A stretch of DNA of 64,000 nt from an uncultured Eubacteriales bacterium (GTDB lineage: Bacteria; Bacillota; Clostridia; Christensenellales; Borkfalkiaceae), in NCBI GenBank assembly GCA_958421945.1, contig CATZMZ010000002.1, forward strand, positions 1 to 64,000, read 5' to 3'. Made by a program: the position numbers and the translations under genes. The notes beneath the pieces were generated by a model that searched no databases, was not told where the DNA came from, and saw only the letters and a list, made by a program, of their open reading frames with translations. Positions 50,461 to 59,240 of this stretch are shown here, one piece after another. The stretch's first letter is position 1. Every line of letters starts with the position of its first letter.

Positions 50461-51591
50461 ATGAAAAATATTCTGGTTTTTTCGGGCGGAAATTCACCCG
50501 AAAGGGACGTTTCGGTTATTACGGGCGCGCTCGCGCTTAATTCTCTCGACAAAACCGTTTTCAATCCCGTACCCGTTTACGTAGACGTTTCGGGCAGGTG
50601 GTTTACGGGCGAACGGCTTTTCAATATAGATAATTATAAAACGCTCGACTATTTAAAGCTTAAAGAAGTCGCGCTGTTTCCCGACGGGGTTTTATACGCA
50701 GTTAAGGGCAAACGGGGCGGCAAACGCGTTTGCCGCCCCGTTTGCCGCGCTGCCGCCGCGCTGAATTGTATGCACGGTGGCGCGGGGGAGGACGGCAGTC
50801 TTTCGGGCATGCTTTCGTTATGCGGAGTTCCGCTCGCTTCGCCGTCAGTTCTGCCTTGCGCGTTCGCAATGGATAAGGACGCGGCGAAATTCGCGCTTAA
50901 AGGTCTCGGCGTTTCCGTTCTTCCGCACGTTTCGTTCGGCGTAAACGACGGTTTCGGCGGCAAAAGGGCTTGCGGCAAGGCGTTGCCGTTCGATTTCCCC
51001 GTTATCGTAAAGCCCGCGCGCGGCGGTTCGAGCATAGGCATAAACCGCGCCGACGACGAGGAGCAACTTGAAAACGCCCTTTCTTACGCGTTGCGGTTCG
51101 GCGAAAAGGCTATCGTAGAGCCGTTTATAACCGATTTTACCGAGATCAACTGCGCGGCTTTCAGAAAAAAGAGCGGCGAAATAACCGTTTCCCTTTGCGA
51201 ACGACCCGTTAAGCGCGGCGATATTTTATCATTTGCCGATAAATACGAGGGCGGGACGCACGTTTTCCCCGCGGATATTCCGAGCGAGGTTTCGGACGAA
51301 ATAAGGCATCTCACGAAGATGGTTTACGCCGCGTTCGGCTTTGACGGCGTGGTCAGGATAGACTTTATGCTGATTGACGGAGCGGTCGTGCTGAACGAGA
51401 TAAACGCCGTTCCGGGTTCGCTTGCGTATTATCTGTTCTGCAATACGCTGAAAGGCTTTTCGGCGATGCTTACCGAGCTGATTGCCGCAGCCGAGGAAAA
51501 AGCGAGAACGGAAAAGCTTTACTTAAAGCGGTTCGATTCGGGTATTCTGTCCGTCGGCGGTGCAAAGGGAGCAAAATCTCAACGTGAATAA
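50461..51591 (+). CDS. ddl: D-alanine--D-alanine ligase, interrupted in-frame by a perfect palindrome
   Basis: The 376-residue ATP-grasp protein starts NILVFSGGNSPERDVSVITG and has LNCMHGGAGEDGSLSGMLSL, VIVKPARGGSSIGINRA, VRIDFMLIDGAVVLNEINAV and PGSLAYYLF. GCGGAGG precedes the ATG at 50461. Residues 83-96 (GKRGGKRVCRPVCR) are coded by a 40-bp palindrome and lie in the loop just before LNCMHGG; other Ddl proteins have a shorter basic loop here. The ligase makes the dipeptide used by MurF, coded directly upstream. Confidence 0.93.
   Translation: MKNILVFSGGNSPERDVSVITGALALNSLDKTVFNPVPVYVDVSGRWFTGERLFNIDNYKTLDYLKLKEVALFPDGVLYAVKGKRGGKRVCRPVCRAAAALNCMHGGAGEDGSLSGMLSLCGVPLASPSVLPCAFAMDKDAAKFALKGLGVSVLPHVSFGVNDGFGGKRACGKALPFDFPVIVKPARGGSSIGINRADDEEQLENALSYALRFGEKAIVEPFITDFTEINCAAFRKKSGEITVSLCERPVKRGDILSFADKYEGGTHVFPADIPSEVSDEIRHLTKMVYAAFGFDGVVRIDFMLIDGAVVLNEINAVPGSLAYYLFCNTLKGFSAMLTELIAAAEEKARTEKLYLKRFDSGILSVGGAKGAKSQRE
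50707..50746. repeat. Perfect 40-bp palindrome within ddl
   Basis: 50707-50726 (GGCAAACGGGGCGGCAAACG) is followed without spacer by its exact complement. Each arm is itself two copies of GGCAAACG around GGGC. It could form a strong hairpin in mRNA or a cruciform in DNA. Confidence 0.97.
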
Positions 51592-51653
51592 ACCTCGGTT
51601 CGGTCTTGATTTGCCGCCGTAACACCATATTTATCGCGTCGCGCTTATTTTGC

Positions 51654-51682
51654 TTGTATTTATCTCGGTTTTGTGATAAAAT
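51654..51682 (+). promoter_or_regulatory. Promoter of icd
   Basis: TTGTAT (51654-51659), 17-bp spacer, TAAAAT (51677-51682), 38 bp upstream of the ATG at 51721. Confidence 0.75.
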
Positions 51683-51720
51683 GTTTTCCGTAGCAACGCT
51701 GAATTTTTACGGAGAGAATT

Positions 51721-52920
51721 ATGAATAAAATCGTTATGAAAACGCCGCTCGTCGAGATGGACGGCGACGAAATGACAAGAGTTATCTGGCAATGGATTAA
51801 GGAAATTCTGATAGAGCCGTTCGTGGATTTAAAAACGGAATATTACGATTTAGGGCTTAAAAAGCGCGACGAAACGGACGATAAAATCACGGCGGACTCG
51901 GCAAACGCAACGCTTAAATACGGGGTTGCGGTGAAATGTGCCACAATTACGCCGAACGCGCAGCGCGTCGAGGAATACGGGCTTAAAAAAATGTGGAAAA
52001 GTCCTAACGGTACTATTCGCGCAATTCTGGACGGAACGGTTTTCCGCGCGCCCATTATGGTAAACGGCATTACGCCGTATATCCCGAGCTGGAAAAAGCC
52101 TATCGTTATCGCAAGGCACGCCTACGGCGATATTTATAAGGCAGTGGACGGCGCGACGGGCGTCGGCAAGGCGGAGCTTGTTTACACCGACCGCAACGGC
52201 GAAAGGGTTTCGCATGAAATTTTCGATTTTAAGGGCAACGGCGTGGTTTGCGCCATGCATAATACCGATAAAAGCATAGAAAGCTTTGCGCGGGCTTGCT
52301 TTAATTACGCGCTCGACGCAAGGCTTCCGCTATGGTTTTCCACCAAAGATACGATAAGCAAGGTTTACGACGGGAATTTTAAAAAGATCTTCGAAACCCT
52401 TTACGAAACGGAATATAAAGAAAAATTCGCCGCCGCGGGCATAGAATATATGTATACGCTAATCGACGACGTCGTTGCGCGAATCGTAAGAAGCGAGGGC
52501 GGAATCGTCTGGGCGTGTAAAAATTACGACGGCGACGTGATGAGCGATATGGTCGCCACCGCTTACGGCAGCCTTGCAATGATGACGAGCGTTCTCGTTT
52601 CGCCCGAGGGGATTTACGAATACGAGGCGGCGCACGGCACGGTTACGAGACATTATTATAAATATATTAAAGGCGAAGAAACGTCCACCAACCCCGTCGC
52701 TACGATTTTTGCCTGGACGGGCGCGCTACGTAAACGCGGCGAGTTGGATAACACTCCCGACCTTTGCGATTTTGCGGAACGGCTCGAAAAAGCCACGATT
52801 TCCACGATAGAAAGCGGGAAAATGACGGGCGACCTTGCCGGGATTTTCAAAAAAGACGGCGTAACGGTGCAAAAACTTAACACTCGCGAGTTTTTGTGCG
52901 CTATCGCCGAAAAGCTTTAA
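51721..52920 (+). CDS. icd: NADP-dependent isocitrate dehydrogenase
   Basis: The 399-residue enzyme has the eukaryotic-like (type II) IDH features PLVEMDGDEMTRVIWQWIKE, ATITPNAQRVEEYGLKKMWK, SPNGTIRAILDGTVFRAPI, the Asp-rich metal site YTLIDDVVAR and GGIVWACKNYDGDVMSD, and EAAHGTVTRHY. It oxidises isocitrate to 2-oxoglutarate with NADP, giving NADPH and the carbon skeleton of glutamate. ACGGAGAG precedes the ATG. Single gene with its own promoter and terminator. Confidence 0.96.
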   Translation: MNKIVMKTPLVEMDGDEMTRVIWQWIKEILIEPFVDLKTEYYDLGLKKRDETDDKITADSANATLKYGVAVKCATITPNAQRVEEYGLKKMWKSPNGTIRAILDGTVFRAPIMVNGITPYIPSWKKPIVIARHAYGDIYKAVDGATGVGKAELVYTDRNGERVSHEIFDFKGNGVVCAMHNTDKSIESFARACFNYALDARLPLWFSTKDTISKVYDGNFKKIFETLYETEYKEKFAAAGIEYMYTLIDDVVARIVRSEGGIVWACKNYDGDVMSDMVATAYGSLAMMTSVLVSPEGIYEYEAAHGTVTRHYYKYIKGEETSTNPVATIFAWTGALRKRGELDNTPDLCDFAERLEKATISTIESGKMTGDLAGIFKKDGVTVQKLNTREFLCAIAEKL

Positions 52921-53055
52921 AACATTATATATAGTAAAGCATATAGTAAATTATTCAATGCGTCAGCACAAAAAGACGGTTCAAATTCGCTAACATAATA
53001 AAATTCAAACGAAATAAAGAACAAATCTATATAAAACAAATAACTTTTCTTATAT

Positions 53056-53107
53056 CCCCGTACGATGGAGCGCGGCAATCCGTAATACGGGGGTTTTCTT
53101 TTTTTAC
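53056..53107 (+). terminator. Terminator downstream of icd
   Basis: CCCCGTA (53056-53062) pairs with TACGGGG (53086-53092) around a large loop, followed by TTTTCTTTTTTT. The 386-bp gap 52921-53306 otherwise holds only the feo promoter region. Confidence 0.6.
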
Positions 53108-53170
53108 CGTCAGCATGATTGCAAGGTCTGCTAAATCCGCTGGGAAAAATGAATAAAAAATTTTATAAAA

Positions 53171-53190
53171 ATATGAAAATAGTTTCATAT
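53171..53190 (+). promoter_or_regulatory. Inverted repeat upstream of the feo promoter
   Basis: ATATGAAA (53171-53178), 4-bp spacer, TTTCATAT (53183-53190): a perfect 8-bp inverted repeat 5 bp before the -35, a possible regulator site for iron control. Confidence 0.4.
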
Positions 53191-53195
53191 TTTGC

Positions 53196-53224
53196 TTGAC
53201 AATCGAAACAGAGAGTGATAATAT
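53196..53224 (+). promoter_or_regulatory. Promoter of the feo operon
   Basis: TTGACA (53196-53201), 17-bp spacer, TAATAT (53219-53224); leader about 75 nt. Confidence 0.8.
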
Positions 53225-53237
53225 ATTAAGCGAAATA

Positions 53238-53251
53238 TGAATGATTATTCA
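53238..53251 (+). promoter_or_regulatory. Possible iron-regulator operator at the feo start site
   Basis: TGAAT-GATT-ATTCA inverted repeat just after the expected start of transcription. A/T-rich, related to TGATnATxATCA-like Fur boxes, and in the right place for repression. No binding evidence. Confidence 0.4.
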
Positions 53252-53306
53252 CATTTACGCGCTTTGAATGGAAACGCCGTAACTGAAAGAAAAGGAGAAA
53301 CAAACT

Positions 53307-53519
53307 ATGCCGCTCGTAATTGCGCCCGTTAATCAGTCGTTAAGAATCGTCAGAATCGCCGCGGACGAAAAAGTGAAAAAGCACCTTGAAAGCCTCGGGA
53401 TTACCATCAACGGTGAGATTACCGTTTTAAGCGCGTCCGGCGGGACGGTCGTTTGTAAAATTAAGGACGGACGTGTTGCGCTCGACAGCAATCTTTCCAC
53501 AAAAATTTTTGTTGCGTAA
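53307..53519 (+). CDS. feoA: FeoA-domain protein 1
   Basis: The 70-residue SH3-like protein (LRIVRIAADEKVKKHLESLG, ITVLSASGGTVVCKI, KDGRVALDSNLSTKIFV) has the FeoA pattern L-G-I/T-x-x-G then GRxAL. It regulates or assists the ferrous iron channel FeoB. AAAGGAG precedes the ATG. A second FeoA lies 100 bp downstream; no gene is in the gap. Confidence 0.9.
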   Translation: MPLVIAPVNQSLRIVRIAADEKVKKHLESLGITINGEITVLSASGGTVVCKIKDGRVALDSNLSTKIFVA

Positions 53520-53619
53520 TGCCGAAACGGCGCGGACGCAAAAATAACGAAAAAGCGATAAAACGAAATAACAAAACAGAAAACAAAGTTAAAAATTTAT
53601 TATATAAAGGAGATTCGGT

Positions 53620-53853
53620 ATGGAAAGGACGCTCGATTTATTTGCCGTCGGCGAAAGCGGAGTGGTAAAATCCGTCGTCGGCGAGGGAAAAATCAAAAGA
53701 CGGTTATTCGATATGGGTATAACGCCCGGCGCGGAAGTGTATATGCGGAAAAAAGCTCCGCTCGGCGACCCCATAGAAATTACGATAAGAGGGTATGAGC
53801 TTACGCTTCGCAAAACGGAAGCGGCGTGCGTAAACACGGAGGTTAAACCGTAA
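53620..53853 (+). CDS. feoA: FeoA-domain protein 2
   Basis: The 77-residue protein (VKSVVGEGKIKRRLFDMGIT, PGAEVYMRKKAPLGDPIEIT, IRGYELTLRKTEA) is a fuller FeoA with the LFDMGITPGAEV signature and the RKxEA end. Its stop codon overlaps the feoB ATG by one base, so the two are translationally coupled. AAAGGAG precedes the ATG. Confidence 0.95.
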   Translation: MERTLDLFAVGESGVVKSVVGEGKIKRRLFDMGITPGAEVYMRKKAPLGDPIEITIRGYELTLRKTEAACVNTEVKP

Positions 53854-56150
53854 TGTTAAGATTTGCATTAGCGGGCAACCCGAACTGCGGGAAAACCACG
53901 CTTTTTAACAGCTTAACCGGTTCGACGGCGCACGTGGGCAACTGGCCCGGCGTTACCGTCGATAAGCGCGACGGCGTTTACAAAAAATGCCCCGAGCCGA
54001 TTGCCGTCGTCGACCTCCCCGGGATTTATTCTCTTTCTCCGTATACCCCCGAGGAGGTTATCGCGAGAAATTATATATTAGACGAAAAACCCGATTGCGT
54101 CATCAACATCGTCGACGCGACGAATTTAGAGCGTAACCTTTATTTAACCACGCAGATTATGGAAATAGACGTGCCTATCGTGGTCGCGCTTAACATGATG
54201 GACGCGGTTGAAAAAGCGGGCGATAAAATCGACGCGAAGGAGCTTGAAAACAGGCTGGGCGTTCCCGTCGTTAAAATTTCGGCGTTGAAAGAAACGGGAC
54301 TTAAAGACCTTATGGACGAAGCCTACGCGGCAAGCAAAACTCCGCGCAAAGGGGTTACCGTTCTTGCAAACTCCGCAATCGCGCACTTAATCGGCGACGT
54401 TAAAATCGCGCTCGACGGGCAGAACGTCGAAAATCCGCTTTTCCACGCGGTGAAACTCGTCGAGGAAGATTCAATCGAGGTTGAAATGCATAAGGACACC
54501 TTAAAAATGGTTAAAGCCTTTAAGGAAACCTTTACGGACGACGTTTTCGGCACGGATTTCGAGGCGCTGGTGGCGGACGGAAGATATAAATACATATCCA
54601 AAAACTTCGCACCCGTTCTGCAACGGAAAAATAAAGAAAAAATCAAGATGAGCAGGTCGGATAAGGCTGACAGGGTTTTAACACATAAGATTTGGGGTAT
54701 TCCTATATTCCTCGTTATTCTTTTCGGCATTTTCCACCTGACTTTCTCCGAAAATCTTTTCTATCTCGGCTCGATATTCAATATGCCGTCGTTAGAAGAT
54801 TTGGGGCTTGTCGTTGACGGCGAAGCGATAAATTACGGCGTAAGGTGGCTTGCGTGTATTTACGACGGCGCGGTATTCTCGCCGGGGGTTATCATTAACA
54901 ATATCTGGAACGACATGCTCGTCGGCGAGTTGTTCGGCTTTATTAAATCGGGCGTGGAATCGTCCGGTATGGCAAGCTGGGCGACAGGCTTAATTAACGA
55001 CGGTATCATCGAGGGCGTCGGCGCGGTGTTGTCTTTCTTACCGCCCATTCTCGTGCTGTTCCTGTTCTTCTCTATATTAGAGGATTCGGGGTATATGGCG
55101 CGTATCGCGTTTATTCTCGACAGAATGTTCAGAAAATTCGGACTTTCGGGCAGGGCGTTTTTGCCTATGATTATGGGCTTCGGCTGTTCCGTCCCCGCAA
55201 TGATTAACACGAGAACGCTTGCGGACGACAAAGAACGCACGGCGACGATACGCGTTATTCCGTTCTTCTCCTGCGGGGCAAAGCTCCCCATTTTAACGGC
55301 GGTTGCCGGCGCGATTATCTCGCGGTGGAGCTTATCGATAAACGCGGACCTGATTACCTATTCGATGTACCTTTTAGGCGTAATCGTCGCTATTTTGTCC
55401 GTTCTGCTTATGAGAAGCACCTCGCTTAAAGGCGAAACGCCGCCGTTCATTATGGAATTGCCCGCTTACCACGCGCCGCAGTTCAAAAACCTGATGGCGC
55501 ACCTTTGGGACAAAACAAAGCACTTCGTCAAAAAAGCGTTTACCATCATTCTCGCTTCCACGATTATAATCTGGGTACTCACTCACTTCTCGTTCGGCTG
55601 GAAATTCCTGCAAGACGAACAGATTAACGAAAGCATACTCGCAAACGTAAGCATGCTGTTCCAACCCTTGTTCACGCCTCTCGGTTTCGGCAGTCAGCTC
55701 GGTCAGTACGGTTGGGTGTTCGTGCTTGCGGCTGTCGCGGGGCTTATCGCGAAAGAGAACGTTATCTCGACGTTCGGCGTTCTCGCGGCGTGTCTTGCGG
55801 GTATCGAAATCGCCGACCCCGACGGCTCGGGTATTCCCTACGTTATCGCGATGATAGCGGATACGGGCATAGGCATTCCGGGACTTATCTCGTTTATAGC
55901 GTTTAATATGACCACTATCCCGTGCTTCGCGGCGGTGGGTACGGCAAAAGCGGAATTGCCCGGCAAATCGCGGTTTCACTGGACTTTGGTTTTCTGGATA
56001 GCAACTTCTTACACGGTCGGCGCAATGATTTATACGGTCGGTTCGTGGTGGTGGACTGCGTTTATCTGGGCGGCGGCAATCGCGTTGCTCGTTGCGGTTA
56101 TCGTAATGAAAAATAAGGGCATGCTTACCCGAAAGAAAAGCGTAAATTAA
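53853..56150 (+). CDS. feoB: Ferrous iron transporter FeoB
   Basis: The 765-residue protein has the G domain (FALAGNPNCGKTTLFNSLTG, VDLPGIYSLSPYTPEE, NMMD) at 1-170, a helical GDI domain, and the membrane part with the two Gate motifs (FLPMIMGFGCSVPAMINTRT with the Cys, and FFSCGAKLPILTAVAG) and ENVISTFGVLA. It imports Fe2+, useful for an anaerobe. It follows feoA2 directly, and a Cys-rich small membrane gene comes next. Confidence 0.97.
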   Translation: MLRFALAGNPNCGKTTLFNSLTGSTAHVGNWPGVTVDKRDGVYKKCPEPIAVVDLPGIYSLSPYTPEEVIARNYILDEKPDCVINIVDATNLERNLYLTTQIMEIDVPIVVALNMMDAVEKAGDKIDAKELENRLGVPVVKISALKETGLKDLMDEAYAASKTPRKGVTVLANSAIAHLIGDVKIALDGQNVENPLFHAVKLVEEDSIEVEMHKDTLKMVKAFKETFTDDVFGTDFEALVADGRYKYISKNFAPVLQRKNKEKIKMSRSDKADRVLTHKIWGIPIFLVILFGIFHLTFSENLFYLGSIFNMPSLEDLGLVVDGEAINYGVRWLACIYDGAVFSPGVIINNIWNDMLVGELFGFIKSGVESSGMASWATGLINDGIIEGVGAVLSFLPPILVLFLFFSILEDSGYMARIAFILDRMFRKFGLSGRAFLPMIMGFGCSVPAMINTRTLADDKERTATIRVIPFFSCGAKLPILTAVAGAIISRWSLSINADLITYSMYLLGVIVAILSVLLMRSTSLKGETPPFIMELPAYHAPQFKNLMAHLWDKTKHFVKKAFTIILASTIIIWVLTHFSFGWKFLQDEQINESILANVSMLFQPLFTPLGFGSQLGQYGWVFVLAAVAGLIAKENVISTFGVLAACLAGIEIADPDGSGIPYVIAMIADTGIGIPGLISFIAFNMTTIPCFAAVGTAKAELPGKSRFHWTLVFWIATSYTVGAMIYTVGSWWWTAFIWAAAIALLVAVIVMKNKGMLTRKKSVN

Positions 56151-56158
56151 GCATAAAA

Positions 56159-56332
56159 ATGATGGGTATATGGGAGATTTTACTTATAGCGGCATGCGCC
56201 GCGGTGGTGATAGGTGTTGCCGTTGCGTCCTATATAAGGAAAAAACAGGGCAAATGCTCCTGCGATTGCGGCGGAGACTGCGCGCATTGTAAAGCTTGCA
56301 AAAATACCGAAAAGGTAAACCGCGAAAAATGA
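56159..56332 (+). CDS. FeoB-associated Cys-rich small membrane protein
   Basis: The 57-residue protein has one helix (WEILLIAACAAVVIGVAVAS), a basic stop (YIRKKQGK) and a Cys-rich tail with six Cys (CSCDCGGDCAHCKACK). This is the PF12669-like FeoB-associated family, coded right after feoB in many Firmicutes. It starts 8 bp after the feoB stop (second ATG at 56162 possible). The Cys tail may bind iron. Confidence 0.85.
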   Translation: MMGIWEILLIAACAAVVIGVAVASYIRKKQGKCSCDCGGDCAHCKACKNTEKVNREK

Positions 56333-56420
56333 CCTTCTTCGTATAGTTTGTAACGAACTGCGAAAAATCAAAAAAACACGCGTTTTTGAGCGTTAAATGC
56401 GCCAAAAAACAGTAAATTCT

Positions 56421-56466
56421 ACGGGCGGTAGAGTGAGACGAATTCACTCTACCGCCCGTTTTTTTG
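56421..56466 (+). terminator. Strong terminator of the feo operon
   Basis: ACGGGCGGTAGAGTGA (56421-56436) and its exact complement (56444-56459) with a 7-nt loop, then TTTTTTT. Confidence 0.95.
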
Positions 56467-56515
56467 CCGTATACGCGCGGAGCTTTCCCGTTTACCCCGT
56501 TAAGGCATAAAAAGC

Positions 56516-56545
56516 TTGACCTGTAAATACAATAAGCAGTATAAT
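56516..56545 (+). promoter_or_regulatory. Promoter of the DegV gene
   Basis: TTGACC (56516-56521), 18-bp spacer, TATAAT (56540-56545), 25 bp before the ATG at 56571 with AAAGGAGG between. Confidence 0.8.
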
Positions 56546-56570
56546 CAAACGCGAAAGAAAGGAGGACATT

Positions 56571-57443
56571 ATGCTGAATTTTATTTTAAGTACGGAAGCG
56601 GCTTGCGACCTTTCTGCGGAGCAGGTGAAAGAAAAAAATATAAACGTTTTACCTATGAGTTATTTCGTTGAGGACAAGGAATATTCTTCCTGCGGGGACG
56701 AAATGCGAACAAAGCAAACCTGCGAGCTTATGCGCGCGGGCGCGAAAACGAGAACCACGCAGCCTAACGATTACGAGGCGGAGGAATTCCTTAAAAAGCT
56801 TATGCAAAGCGGAAAGGATATTCTGCACGTTTCTTTTTCGGGCGGGCAGAGCGGCACTGCGGAAACGATGAAAAAGGTTGCGGACAGATTAAACGACAAT
56901 TATTCCGCAAAAATTTACGTCGTGGATTCACTGTGTCAGTCCGCGGGACTCGGATTGCTTTTATATATGATTGTCGACGCGGCGGAAAAGAATAATTTTA
57001 CCGCGGAGCAGGCGGCGGAATTCGTCGAAAAGGAAAGGCTCTGCATAGCGCACTGTTTCGTCGTCGATTCTTTAACCTATCTTGCGCGCGGCGGCAGAAT
57101 TTCGCAAAAATCCGCGGTTATCGGCAACCTCATTAACATAAAGCCCGTCATGCATCTTAACGACGAGGGCAAAATTGTGCTTGTACAGAAGGTATTTGGC
57201 AGAACGCGCTCGCTTAAAAACGTCGTCACGCGGTTTAAGGAAAACTATAACGGTCGTTTCGACACGGTGCTGATTACCGACGCCGATTGCAAAGAGGACG
57301 CGGAATTCGTTAAAGCGGAACTGTTGAAGATTAACGGAAAGCTTAACGTTATCATTAACGACTTAGGTCCGGTCATCACCTGCCACAGCGGGCCGGGGAC
57401 TATGGCGGTTTACTTTACCGCAAACAGCAGAAAAGATGTTTAA
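56571..57443 (+). CDS. DegV-family fatty-acid-binding protein
   Basis: The 290-residue protein has LSTEAACDLSAEQVKEKNIN, VLPMSYFVEDKEYSSC, AKTRTTQPND, HVSFSGGQSGTAETMKKVAD and VDSLCQSAGLGLLLYMIVDA, then LTYLARGGRISQKSAVIGNL and the closing HSGPGTMAVYF, the standard DegV order. DegV (FakB) proteins hold a fatty acid for phosphorylation by FakA. Strong promoter and ribosome-binding site; monocistronic with a terminator at 57493. Confidence 0.93.
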   Translation: MLNFILSTEAACDLSAEQVKEKNINVLPMSYFVEDKEYSSCGDEMRTKQTCELMRAGAKTRTTQPNDYEAEEFLKKLMQSGKDILHVSFSGGQSGTAETMKKVADRLNDNYSAKIYVVDSLCQSAGLGLLLYMIVDAAEKNNFTAEQAAEFVEKERLCIAHCFVVDSLTYLARGGRISQKSAVIGNLINIKPVMHLNDEGKIVLVQKVFGRTRSLKNVVTRFKENYNGRFDTVLITDADCKEDAEFVKAELLKINGKLNVIINDLGPVITCHSGPGTMAVYFTANSRKDV

Positions 57444-57492
57444 GCCGACAAGCGACGACTAAAAGACGGCGCGGCAAATAAAAACATAATAT

Positions 57493-57540
57493 ACAGCTCC
57501 CCGCAAAAACCTTTCGGGGTTTCGCGGAGAGCTGTTTTTT
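57493..57540 (+). terminator. Terminator of the DegV gene
   Basis: ACAGCT ... AGCTGT outer stem with a CCGC/GCGG inner stem and CCCCG/CGGGG pairing, followed by TTTTTT. Confidence 0.85.
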
Positions 57541-57610
57541 ATCCCGATAAACTGGGAGATTCGTCGGAGCGGAAAGACTTAAACCCGCTATAATGTTTTT
57601 TAATAATGCA

Positions 57611-57922
57611 TTAGAAAATAAAACTTGCGATTAAGACAGCCGCGCACGCTAAAAAACTTACCGTAAGCAACGAACGCTTAAACACGGACGCCGTCAGCGC
57701 AACGAGCGTTCCGATAAGCGCGGCAAAAAAATTACCCGTGGAATAAAGGATATAAGGAAAGGTCATTGCCGAAAGCACCGCGTAAGGAATATAATAAAGA
57801 ACGCTTCGAAGATAGCGCGATTTGATTTTCCGCTTGAAAAACGCGAACGGCAACATTCTTATCAGGTACGTTACCGCCGCCATGGTGAAAACGAGAAGCA
57901 GAATTTTTAAGTCAGCACTCAT
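57611..57922 (-). CDS. azlD: AzlD-type branched-chain amino acid export subunit
   Basis: The 103-residue membrane protein from ATG 57922 has three or four helices: LKILLLVFTMAAVTYLIRML, VLYYIPYAVLSAMTFPYILY and AALIGTLVALTASVFKRSLL, as in AzlD, which pairs with AzlC. GGAGG precedes the start. It overlaps the end of azlC by 11 bp. Confidence 0.9.
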   Translation of the reverse strand: MSADLKILLLVFTMAAVTYLIRMLPFAFFKRKIKSRYLRSVLYYIPYAVLSAMTFPYILYSTGNFFAALIGTLVALTASVFKRSLLTVSFLACAAVLIASFIF

Positions 57923-58640
57923 TTTCTTCCACCTCCTTAACGGGGAATATCGCGGCAATTATAAGCGCGGTCGCGACGGCGCAAAGCATCACGGCGCTCC
58001 CGCTCGATAAACCCTTGAAAGCGGGAATATAATAAAACGCGCACGACAAAGCCGCGCTTAAAAGCACCGCAAACAGCACCCCGCGCGAGGCTAAGCTCGG
58101 CGGGACGATAATCGCGATAAACATAGCGTAAAGCATAATCCCCAGCGCGAGCGTGATTTTTTCGGGCAGAACGCTGCCGAGCAGCGCGCCGCATAACGTG
58201 CCGAACACCCAGCCGATATACGGCAACAGTATCAGCCCCGAAAAATATTTAGTACCTACGGGCTGCGGTTTAGAGGCGGCAATCGCAAAAATTTCGTCCG
58301 TTACGAACGCCGAAAAGAATAGGCGTTTAGAAAAAGTGAAGCTTTCGTCGGCTTTTTGCGTTAAAGTAAGGCTCATCAGCGCGTAGCGAGAGTTAATAAC
58401 CGCCTGCAACGCGGCAAGCTCTAAAAAAGAACCGAGCGCGGCGATAACGTTAAGCCCCGCAAGCTGCCCCGCGGAAGTAAGGTTAGTCATCGAAATCAAA
58501 ACGGCGATAAGCACCGGCACGCCCATAATGCTTGCGCGCACGCCGAACGCGAACGCCGTGGACAGATATCCCAAGCCTATCGGCAAGCCGTCTTTTATTC
58601 CGTTTTTAAATGTTAAAGAAGACGTGGCGGATTCGGTCAT
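57912..58640 (-). CDS. azlC: AzlC-type branched-chain amino acid export permease
   Basis: The 242-residue protein has GIKDGLPIGLGYLSTAFAFG, SAGQLAGLNVIAALGSFLEL, NSRYALMSLTLTQ, FVTDEIFAI and GWVFGTLCGALLGSVLP, the AzlC pattern with about five to six helices. The ATG at 58640 is preferred to a TTG at 58652. It follows ybaK by 2 bp on the same strand, so ybaK-azlC-azlD is one operon. Such pumps export branched-chain amino acids or analogues. Confidence 0.92.
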   Translation of the reverse strand: MTESATSSLTFKNGIKDGLPIGLGYLSTAFAFGVRASIMGVPVLIAVLISMTNLTSAGQLAGLNVIAALGSFLELAALQAVINSRYALMSLTLTQKADESFTFSKRLFFSAFVTDEIFAIAASKPQPVGTKYFSGLILLPYIGWVFGTLCGALLGSVLPEKITLALGIMLYAMFIAIIVPPSLASRGVLFAVLLSAALSCAFYYIPAFKGLSSGSAVMLCAVATALIIAAIFPVKEVEENEC

Positions 58641-58642
58641 GG

Positions 58643-59116
58643 TTATTCGCAAAGCTCCGCGTAAGTGAAATTTATTATTTTATGGAGATCCTCCCGTTTA
58701 ACCTCCACGAAATATCCTATTTTGCCCGCGGAAAACACGATGGAAGGTTGCGCGGTTGCGGACTCGTCGAAAACGGTTTTAAAAAACTTTTTCATGCCGA
58801 TGGGCGAGCAGCCGCCGTGAATATAACCCGTTAAAGGTAAAAGTTCTTTGGATTTAAGCATAGAAACGTTTTTTTCGCCCACCGCCGCGGCGGCTTTTTT
58901 TAAGTCCAGCTCCTTATCGACGGGAATGTCGAAAACGTAATGCGCGTTGGTTTTACCTACCGTAACGAGCGTTTTAAAAACCTTTTCGTAAGGCAATCCG
59001 AGCGCGTCGGCGGCGTCCGTCCCCGAAATTGCGCCGCTGCTCAGATAATTTCGTATTATATAAGGTATCTTTTTGCCGTCAAGCAACCGCATAACGTTGG
59101 TTTTTTCTTCTTTCAC
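58643..59116 (-). CDS. ybaK: YbaK/EbsC-type Cys-tRNA(Pro) deacylase
   Basis: The 157-residue protein has KKIPYIIRNYLSSGAISGTD, VFKTLVTVGKTNAHYVFDIP, VDKELDLKKAAAAVG and LTGYIHGGCSPIGMKKFFKT, then FSAGKIGYFVEV, the YbaK signature with the conserved Lys of YIHGGCSPxGxKK. It removes wrong Cys from tRNA-Pro. First gene of the azl operon. Confidence 0.93.
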   Translation of the reverse strand: MKEEKTNVMRLLDGKKIPYIIRNYLSSGAISGTDAADALGLPYEKVFKTLVTVGKTNAHYVFDIPVDKELDLKKAAAAVGEKNVSMLKSKELLPLTGYIHGGCSPIGMKKFFKTVFDESATAQPSIVFSAGKIGYFVEVKREDLHKIINFTYAELCE

Positions 59117-59240
59117 GCGCGTTCTCCTTTTATTCTTTCGTGTTCCGTCCGACGTTTCCGCCGTACGGTTACGCTCGTCCGTCGTTAAAATTAAACCGTT
59201 AAAAACGGACGATTAAAGACGGTTAAAGCCGATTATCTAA

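Noticed and set aside
52921..53160. tRNA-like segment (GGTTCAAATTC) after icd
   Set aside because: No acceptor or anticodon arm can be formed around it.
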